Source: Paralichthys olivaceus (taxonomy: Eukaryota; Chordata; Actinopteri; Pleuronectiformes; Paralichthyidae). From it: a DNA stretch of 64,000 nt. Below are positions 58,601-64,000 of the stretch, one piece after another. The notes beneath the pieces are model-generated. The model was not told where the DNA came from. It did no database searches and saw nothing but the letters and a program-made list of their open reading frames with translations. Every line of letters begins with the position of its first letter. The first letter of the stretch is position 1. The stretch is taken from contig NC_091102.1 in the NCBI RefSeq assembly GCF_024713975.1, positions 9,863,001 to 9,927,000 of the forward strand, written 5' to 3'. A program made the translations under genes and the position numbers.

Positions 58601-61600
58601 ACAAAAGGAAGACGGTATATGTTACCTGCCTGCAGCTGTCTTCAAGAGCTTCTTGATGTCCTTGGTGCTGCAGCTAAGTTGTCCATGGATGGAGACAAAG
58701 GCAGCACAAGCCTCAGGTGGAGGTTCATCGCTGGCTATCTGTTCAGGGCAGGAGGGAGAGAAATGTTTTTAACACGCTGTCTACACACAATGCTAATGCT
58801 ACCAGGACCTGGTGTTTTTGCTCTCATAAATGTTTACACACATTAAAATGCATGTGACCACAGCGATGAGATTCAGTTTGCATAAAAGACAAATGCATCA
58901 TGGCAAGTCTCTAATTACAAGTCCAGCACTGCCACCCTCCCACTCTTTAACATGGGCCAAAGTTAATCAGTTAAATCTGAAACCTGATTGATTTATTCTC
59001 AGTACTCTCCAGCAATCATCACACCGATTTACATTGTGCGGCACAAAACTTCATTTCACCTGCAAAAGGCCATTACTCACTCAAATATTTAACACAATTT
59101 TAAATGAGAGGAATTCATCATTACAGTGCATCACTGTCACAAAAATGAAGTTTCTCCTTATCAGTGCTGAAACCGACACAATCACAATACTGAGAAGTTG
59201 TGGAAACATGCACTGAAATTATATGAAGCTACTAAATATTAAAGTCAAATTTAGTCAAGAACAAATTGAGAAGTATCATGGCATATAAAAAGCATTTTAT
59301 ACAGATTTCTCAGCATGTAATTTTATGAATTACCTTTCTTACATTACACCCTTAACAGTAACAGAAAATAAAAAAATCTTTGGGCCCCTGAGGTTATGGA
59401 TTGAAAATAAGAATCGATTCTCTGTCCTCTCTTTCCGCCTCTCCCTTCCTTCAAACCATCATGTGTTTATAGACCACTCTCTCTGGTATGAGCAGGATGT
59501 CGTCCTATCCAATATTTACAATGTCCATATTCAGGAATTCTGGGACCTAAAACTGCAGTATGAGTATTTTAAGAAACCTGTAAGCTACATATGACAACAT
59601 TAAATTAGCTAAACTACAAAGGCTCAATGTCACATTCATTAGTTTTAAATAATGAGCATGTAAATGAAGGCATCTGAGCGTAATCCAAAGGGAACCATGG
59701 ATGACTCTTCTTGTCACTGAATCAATTATAGATAATTATCATTACACATTCTGAGGGGAAACCACAGACACACCCAAGCATTGTTGTGAGAAAATGAGTT
59801 ATTGATGCAGAGTATTCAACGCAGTGGTCTGAGAATAATTATTGTCATTAATGTCTGTACGCCAAAGTGGTTGAGAAAAAACTTAAAGAAAGGCCTGCGG
59901 AGCAACCTGGATTGAGACAATATAATCATCCGTAACAAGAGATGGAGAATTGCTCTTCTCCTGAATTCTGAAGCAGCTTGTGAGAAGAATTTGATCATAA
60001 CATACCTGCTGGGATGCATGAACAGCTGGTGAGTGAGACCGAAGAGCCAGGGCAAATTTGAGAAGATTAACTTGAAGATCTGTGAGGAACTGACCAGCCT
60101 TCTTTATGACCAAGTTATAGTAGGAGCGCACAGACTCTGCAAGACAGATCAACATTTGTAATAGTGAGGCTTTGGAAACGAGAACACCACCTCTTGTGGT
60201 GCAAAATTATTTATAATCTGTTATCATATTTCTGAAGTCAAGCCTCGGTTGTGATAAACTTACCTCCTTGCTTGTAGACAGTGAGTTCTTTCACAGTGTC
60301 GACAAACTGCCAGAATTTTTCATTCCCATCTTCTCCAATGAATTCACTGCAATTGAGAAAATGAAGTTATTAGTCAGCATTAGTAAATAACCAAAGTATG
60401 TAAGCAAGCAGCCATTTTTGACTGCCCAACCACATAATCATATTCGATTTTCTAGCAATAATCGTCTCCAGTCTTGTTGGCTCCATAGTGTCTATGTAAA
60501 TGACCACACTGGCCTTACAGTCATGCAGTACAACAAAGTTTCTGAAGGTTTCATCAAGAATATTTCAAAACTTTTCTAGACCATAATAAAGGAAATTGAA
60601 TATGTGGGCCAAGTACAACAGATGTGAAGGAAGATCAGTCCCAGAATTACTTAATTGAAGTTATGATGAATTAGTGGAGTAGAGAATTACCTTTGAAACG
60701 CCACATTATCTAACAAGTGTACCCAGACAAATTCTGACCAAGGTGGTAGTAGATTACCAGCTCCATGTCTATCTTATTTGTAGTTTTATGACAGCGCATT
60801 AATATCTGTACCATTGAGAACTATGTGCACACCACCTAAACATTTTCTTGTAAAAAGAAAAGTCACTCTAAAGCACAACAAAAGAAATTGTGAATGAACT
60901 TTAACATGATCAATACCTGAATGTACTATTTAATAATAAAACTTTTGCCCCTTTGCAAGGCTCCAATAACCCACTGGTTATTCACATCATTATTCAGAAA
61001 CAACAATGCATTAATTTACAGTCAATAAGTGATAATTAGGAGGTAATATAAGGAAAAATCTTAATTCATGGTGTAATAGAGGTAGAATAAGGTGTTAATA
61101 CTTGCTTAATAATTGCTAATAAAGGGCTAGTATGCAACCTCTATGCATATTAGTAAGCACCTAGTTAATGGCGAATATGTGTACCTTAATAGAAAGTGTT
61201 ACCAAAATGACATCCACAAAGATATAAGAAATCTAGGTAAAACAGATTTAAACATATCAAGGTAAATTTAAATTTTGAACTTTTAAAAACCCGGCAGAAA
61301 CTCTGTGTATATCATGTGTTAATGAACACAAAGTCTAATAATATTAGAAACACGGATTAGTAATTAACAGTGTTAATGATATAATAACTTCCAACTGAGA
61401 CAGCAGCACCTCATTACAGAAACAATACCGGGATGTCTCTGGATATTCCACATCCAATTACTCCAAGATGTAAAGTTTCCATTGGAGCTACAGAAGAAGC
61501 TGTCTGAGGAAACCTTCCCTCCAGCAGCAACCACTCAACCACTAATTGAGCACGGGCCCCCACACAGCCCTGTTTAGTACAGATGACGACGAGTTACCTT

Positions 61601-61722
61601 GTCTCCAGGAGGAAAGGCGTCATGCTCCATTTGGCTCTCAGGCTGGCAGTGACTCCCTTGGGTGCAGCGGTGACATGATGTATGTTCAGCAGCAGCAGCG
61701 ACAGCACAATAACAGTCCTCAT
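28842..61722 (-). CDS. uggt2: UDP-glucose:glycoprotein glucosyltransferase 2, complete 39-exon gene
   Basis: UGGT is a soluble ER-lumenal enzyme that senses misfolded N-glycoproteins and adds one glucose to their high-mannose glycans, returning them to calnexin/calreticulin. The reconstructed CDS has 4569 bases in 39 exons and codes for 1522 residues, close to human UGGT2 (1516). Every junction is GT/AG and in phase. It has a signal peptide, a long folding-sensor region of thioredoxin-like and beta-sandwich domains, and a C-terminal GT24 glucosyltransferase domain with the metal-binding DAD motif (residues 1325-1327), followed by the ER-retrieval tail RDEL. Exon coordinates are given in the five block entries. 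UGGT2 rather than UGGT1 is chosen because it neighbours dnajc3, as in human. Several introns carry dead transposons. No coding lesion was found. Confidence 0.97.
29690..30178. mobile_element. Non-autonomous DNA transposon in uggt2 intron 37
   Basis: The left end TCTGGACATTTTCCAGAAAT and the reverse complement of the right end (CCTGGACATTTTTTGGAGCT) are inverted relatives. Internal phrases (GGGCTGTATGTGAGGACACA, GGTCAGCTGCTCC) resemble a repeat frequent in fish. No coding capacity. Confidence 0.6.
30608..30692. repeat. Purine-rich GAGA/AAGAGAG repeat next to the uggt2 exon 36 acceptor
   Basis: On the transcribed strand this reads as a CTCTTTT polypyrimidine repeat ending 7 bp upstream of the exon 36 acceptor, so it provides the acceptor's pyrimidine tract. 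Confidence 0.85.
30693..31798 (-). other. uggt2: uggt2 intron 35
   Basis: No exon or recognisable repeat beyond the purine tract at its downstream end. Confidence 0.6.
32290..33162 (-). other. uggt2: uggt2 intron 33
   Basis: AT-rich intron; nothing recognised. Confidence 0.6.
34632..34678. repeat. CA dinucleotide microsatellite
   Basis: About 23 uninterrupted CA units in uggt2 intron 31. Confidence 0.97.
36285..36590 (+). repeat. Degraded interspersed repeat
   Basis: Phrases such as CCAGGAAGCGTCCTGATCAG, CACCTGAATTAGC and AACATGAAGGAGCAG resemble the fish repeat in which 'AGGCATCCTGATCAGATGCC...CACCTCAACTGGC...GTGGAGGAGCAG' occurs. Strongly diverged; class uncertain. Confidence 0.5.
36715..36870 (+). 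repeat. Degraded repeat with tRNA-like B-box
   Basis: AAGAAGGTTCTCAGTTCAAA followed by TCCTGGTTTGACTAGGGCC resembles the common fish element 'AGAAGGTTCTGGGTTCGAATCCCGGCTGGGGCC'. A second copy is at 54925-55110. Confidence 0.6.
40535..40680 (+). mobile_element. Degraded tRNA-derived SINE
   Basis: CTCATGGTTAAGGCAGTTAA resembles a tRNA A-box region and CGTTTGACTCCAGACAG a decayed B-box. It is followed by TTTGTTGCATGTCATATCCT, CTCTCC and GTTTCCTGTCTGTCTCTGTA, and ends AATGCCAAAACACAAAAAAA, the usual body and tail of a teleost SINE. Confidence 0.7.
41139..41183. repeat. GGATA minisatellite-like repeat
   Basis: Imperfect GATAG/GGATA units. Related AAGGT/TAGGA units follow near 41226-41250. Confidence 0.8.
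42002..44165 (-). other. uggt2: uggt2 intron 26
   Basis: About 2.2 kb with one dispersed repeat (43030-43300). No exon recognised. Confidence 0.6.
43030..43300 (+). repeat. Dispersed repeat copy, opposite orientation to 9570-9805
   Basis: TTTGTTTGTTTGTTAGCAAG, then AACTGGACAGATTACCATGA and GGTCAGACAAGAGCCCTATT are hallmarks of a widespread fish repeat ('AACTACTGAACGGATTACCATGAAA...GGTCAGGGAAGAACCCATT'). Non-coding. Confidence 0.6.
45605..46710 (-). mobile_element. Full-length but dead Tc1-like transposon in uggt2 intron 23
   Basis: Both ends are inverted relatives (AGAAAATATCCAGACACTCA on the left; AGAAAGTATTCGCACTCCTT as the reverse complement of the right). The body resembles the Tc1-like element in which the transposase lies on the opposite strand. 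Landmarks are CTTTGGCAGCACTTAAAACT, GGTCACTCAAGGACAGTCAG, CAGGTTTTCTTCAAGGAACT and CTTCATGGCTTGGTTTTTGT. Stops, frameshifts and an internal deletion rule out a functional transposase. Same transcriptional direction as uggt2. Confidence 0.85.
47644..50635 (-). other. uggt2: uggt2 intron 21
   Basis: About 3 kb. Holds the Tc1-like relic at 49180-49990. Elsewhere nothing was recognised; open frames at 48043-48352 and 48632-48862 lack similarity. Confidence 0.6.
49180..49990 (+). mobile_element. Degraded Tc1-like transposon in uggt2 intron 21
   Basis: Terminal inverted repeats: GATTCAAAGTTTTGGAACGC at the left, and GATGAAAGGTTTTATAACAC as the reverse complement of the right. The similarity continues for about 35 bp. 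Near 49590-49700 a transposase tail is readable in pieces: ATAACGATCCAAACC (the DND/P block) and AATCCCACTGAGCTGGTTCA (the NPTE/D-W-like block). Stops and deletions make it inactive. Confidence 0.8.
50636..54699 (-). other. uggt2: uggt2 exons 13-21: central thioredoxin-like sensor domains
   Basis: Exons: 54580-54699, 54212-54297, 53944-54079, 53306-53437, 53050-53214, 52351-52474, 52167-52265, 51244-51338 and 50636-50842, residues 435-822. Landmarks are [20 protein letters not shown] (exon 13), [14 protein letters not shown] (14), IGFVFVVN (15), [14 protein letters not shown] (16), [20 protein letters not shown] (17), [10 protein letters not shown] (18), [18 protein letters not shown] (19) and the exon 21 segment [10 protein letters not shown]. 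The exon 21 acceptor has tandem AAG/CAG sites, so one extra glutamine at the junction is possible; the shorter form is used in the residue count. Confidence 0.93.
50858..50880. repeat. CA microsatellite just upstream of the uggt2 exon 21 acceptor
   Basis: Reads (TG)n on the uggt2 strand, about 15 bp before the acceptor. Confidence 0.9.
54925..55110 (+). repeat. Interspersed repeat with tRNA-like head
   Basis: GGTGTCGCCTCAGAGTAAGA, AGGTTCCCAGTTCAACACCC, then GTTAGGTTGATTGGAGACTC and CTGTTCAGGGTGTTCCCCAC form an internally deleted copy of a common fish element, ending near GATGATGGATGGA. It lies in uggt2 intron 12. Confidence 0.7.
57735..58000 (+). repeat. Probable DNA-transposon fragment in uggt2 intron 5
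   Basis: ACTATATGGCCAAAATTATA near the start resembles the end of a common fish element ('TATATGGCCAAAAGTATG'). Internal AGCTCGCTCACTATGAAACT and GGAATGTGGTTTCATAAATA also fit such elements. The right end was not found. Confidence 0.4.
58739..60005 (-). other. uggt2: uggt2 intron 3
   Basis: AT-rich intron of 1.27 kb. No exon or repeat was recognised. Confidence 0.6.
60347..61597 (-). other. uggt2: uggt2 intron 1
   Basis: 1.25 kb with an interspersed repeat at 60950-61210; no other feature recognised. Confidence 0.6.
60950..61210 (+). repeat. Interspersed repeat ending AAAGTGTTACCAAAATGAC
   Basis: AAGGGCTAGTATGCAACCTC, then AAGCACCTAGTTAATGGCGA, ATATGTGTACCTTAATAG and AAAGTGTTACC match a repeat widely seen in fish DNA. 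Non-coding. Confidence 0.6.
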
Positions 61723-62240
61723 GATGTCCGGAGCGACGTGTCATGAGCCTGCGGAGAGAAGCGGCACACCGGGGGGTCAGCACGGTCCCTCTGTGCCCTC
61801 TGAGAGCCAATGCCACGTAGTTACTGTGAGTTGTTATCAGAAAACACAACACTGCTGCGCGTTGACGCGTGTGTGTGGAAATATATTCAACAAATCATTT
61901 AAAACTTAGTATTGCAAACACGCTGCTGAGGAAGCTGCAGGAGAGAGAAACGCGTCGAGGCGACAGACAGACGTGATTTACGTTGAGTAGCGTTCAAATC
62001 AAAGTTAACTTTAACCGTGAATCAAAACGTTACGTTACACCAGCGGGATTTAACGAAACAAATATGGCGTGTTAAATAACAGTGTGAGTAGGAGTACAGA
62101 GCAAGTTTCCAATAATAAACCCCTCACCCCAAACTGATGCTGGCCGCTTCCATACAAAGCAAAAGCTCCAGGTAGATATTTTGGGAAAGCTAACGGGCTA
62201 ACCGGTGCAGCTAGCTAGCGGCCGGCCAATCAGGGTGGCT
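61723..62240 (-). promoter_or_regulatory. uggt2: uggt2 5' UTR and promoter region
   Basis: GC-richer sequence upstream of the uggt2 ATG. A CCAAT at 62226-62230, in reverse orientation to the gene, sits in GCCAATCAGGGT, the same 12 bases as in the dnajc3 ERSE. However, the second half CCACG is absent at N9, so no ERSE is called. The transcription start is unknown, and an upstream non-coding exon cannot be excluded. Confidence 0.4.
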
Positions 62241-64000
62241 GAAGCTGGCCGGTACTCAAATATGTAAAAACCTCACCCTGTAAAACAGCGCATTGTGTGT
62301 AATTGTTTTCAGGCACAGTTTTTCACATTATATTTATATTCAGAGTGAGTATATGTGATAATAATTAAATTAAAACGTGATGCTAAAGTGGAATTTTAAT
62401 CAGGCACAGCGGCAGACAGCTAAAGAGACTGAAGCTGAAGCTGTAGTGACGGTGACTGAAATGTTTGAACTCTTTTTAACAACATGGAAATGAGTATAAA
62501 CACAATTTAAGTCTACGCATATCATTTATCTGCATTAACAATGACTGTATATGCCAAAGAAAATCAGTGTCATCTTAATGGTTTGACTGTGGAGTTGTTT
62601 TGGTTGATCAATTACTTGATATTCAGAATCCCTTCAAAAATGTGTCTGCCACTAAAACACTAAATACATTTTCTTTTCTTTTTTGGTGGTTCCCACTGGT
62701 CCTCCTCATATTGTTTGTGGTTGTAATTTTAGAATAACATGTTCAGCTCATGTATATTAAAAGTATGGATGTTTTTAATGAACTTCAGTAACTACTCTGG
62801 TTACAGCTATCGTTGGCGATATACATGGAGAAAAGGCTTCCTTTTATTAAACATACAGTAGAAATGTAGTTTCAGAAAAGTTTATTACAAGGTTTCAGCA
62901 TCAATTTTATCATGTGCCTTTTTAATCTGATTTATTTTATTTTGAAAAAAAGGTGTGCTATTAGTACGAATATGAGGATTAATTTGTAGATTGGTCTAAT
63001 TGATGTGATGAATTTGTGCTTAGATTTAATACGTACTCCCGTCTTTGATCATTCTTGGTGAATTTCACAACCATGAATCTAAACGAACTGGTTCGAACCT
63101 CTGCTTTCATCACTTTATATTTCTGATCTCAAGCAGTTCTCCTTAAAGTTGAAAAGACTTCCAGTAGGCTTGTTTTGAGTATAATGTAAGATTTAAATTG
63201 AATGGTATTGTTATGGAGTTACTCACTGAGTTACTCACAGGGTCATTTACTGCATTGCTCCTCCCAGAGCTGCAGATGGCAATTCTGTGACTTGAGTTGT
63301 AGTTCCACATTGAACTAATACTCATGTATAAAATGTGTGGGCTGTCCATTCAATCCCAATTTTGCATAATTTCAACGGTTCAAGGTTCTGCTATACCTTT
63401 CTCTATTTCATGTTTTGGCAGTTGGCCACTGGAGACATTTTAAATACTAATGAACTTATAGCACATGCAGCATTTGCTTTAGTGCTTAATTAAGTCCAAG
63501 ATTAGAAGACTTAATGAAAGAAGAATACTAATTAGGCTACTAAATTACACACAATTCAAATAAATACATTTGGATATGGATGGATGAATGTATGAATAGA
63601 TAGATAGATCGATGGATTTCTAATTATTATTTTTATTATGATTATTTAGATTTATGATTTACTGCTGCAGAGGAAGCTGCTGATTCACTTTTAATTGCTT
63701 TTCCTAACACTACTGCGTTTTCAGCAGCTACTAGACATTATTGGACTATTAAATAAGTCTGTACTCTTAAAACTGGCAACCGTGCAGGCTGTAATCAGAG
63801 GGCAGTGCTTTCTCTTTAATCACCAGAGGTCACACTCGAATGAATGCGCCTCAACAAAAAAAAAAAAGTTACAGCCGGATTTAGTATTTATAAGTGCTTA
63901 AATCTCGGTGTTGTCTCAGTTCAGTGTCACTTTCTGGTTTTGCTCTGTGTTAAACGAGATTATGGGATTGACGGGATAGGGGATGATTCGCACCCCCTCC
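62241..64000. other. Right flank, no gene seen
   Basis: AT-rich DNA. Short GATG/GATA repeats lie at 63571-63617. Open frames are under 70 codons and unrecognised. Confidence 0.6.

Larger units (their letters stand above)
55643..61722 (-). other. uggt2: uggt2 exons 1-12: signal peptide and N-terminal folding-sensor domains
   Basis: Exons: 61598-61722, 60264-60346, 60006-60136, 58626-58738, 58325-58502, 57524-57620, 57376-57445, 57139-57239, 56835-56934, 56340-56400, 55960-56051 and 55643-55793, residues 1-434. Exon 1 starts [19 protein letters not shown], a clear signal peptide probably cleaved near residues 19-21, then [18 protein letters not shown] as in other UGGTs. Later landmarks are [12 protein letters not shown] and [18 protein letters not shown] (exon 5), [15 protein letters not shown] (exon 6), [20 protein letters not shown] (exon 8), [10 protein letters not shown] (exon 9), [15 protein letters not shown] (exon 11) and [10 protein letters not shown] (exon 12). 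These form the first thioredoxin-like domains. Confidence 0.94.

Overview
This window is vertebrate nuclear DNA. It has split genes with GT/AG introns, many microsatellites, and old DNA-transposon and tRNA-SINE fragments of the kinds common in teleosts. Compact introns, a tandem claudin-10 family array and the repeat types suggest a spiny-rayed (percomorph) teleost; I infer this and did not test it. Nothing here is prokaryotic or viral.

Layout, left to right. (1) 757-1596, minus strand: the first two coding exons of abcc4 (MRP4), running off the left edge. (2) 5506-17037, plus strand: a claudin-10 array. It holds cldn10 with two alternative first exons (10a type at 5506, 10b type at 7648) feeding shared exons 2-5, an intact cldn10-like gene at 10550-12421, two decayed copies (13381-14165 and 15225-15450), and an intact cldn10-like gene at 15838-17037. 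The two relics lie in the same order as their apparent parents, so a block of cldn10 plus its neighbour seems to have been duplicated as a unit and then lost function. (3) 17589-18408: microsatellites ending in about 510 bp of almost pure pyrimidine, just before the dnajc3 promoter. (4) 18651-26651, plus: a complete 12-exon dnajc3 (P58IPK, 502 residues) with a perfect ER stress response element (CCAAT-N9-CCACG) at 18470-18488. (5) 28842-61722, minus: a complete 39-exon uggt2 (1522 residues), convergent with dnajc3. Its last exon has 26 coding bases and supplies the ER-retrieval tail RDEL. (6) 61723-64000: the uggt2 promoter and a flank in which I see no gene.

The gene order abcc4 - cldn10 - dnajc3 - uggt2 matches human 13q32, except that no dzip1 is seen between the claudins and dnajc3. 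dnajc3 and uggt2 both act in ER protein quality control: DNAJC3 is a BiP co-chaperone, and UGGT re-glucosylates misfolded glycoproteins for the calnexin cycle. The claudins are tight-junction pore proteins, and abcc4 is an efflux transporter.

Exon boundaries were set by hand from splice signals, reading phase and remembered family similarity. All exon lengths close in phase across each gene. I did not find a novel molecular system. The most useful observations are the claudin block duplication, the ERSE, and the terminal micro-exon of uggt2.
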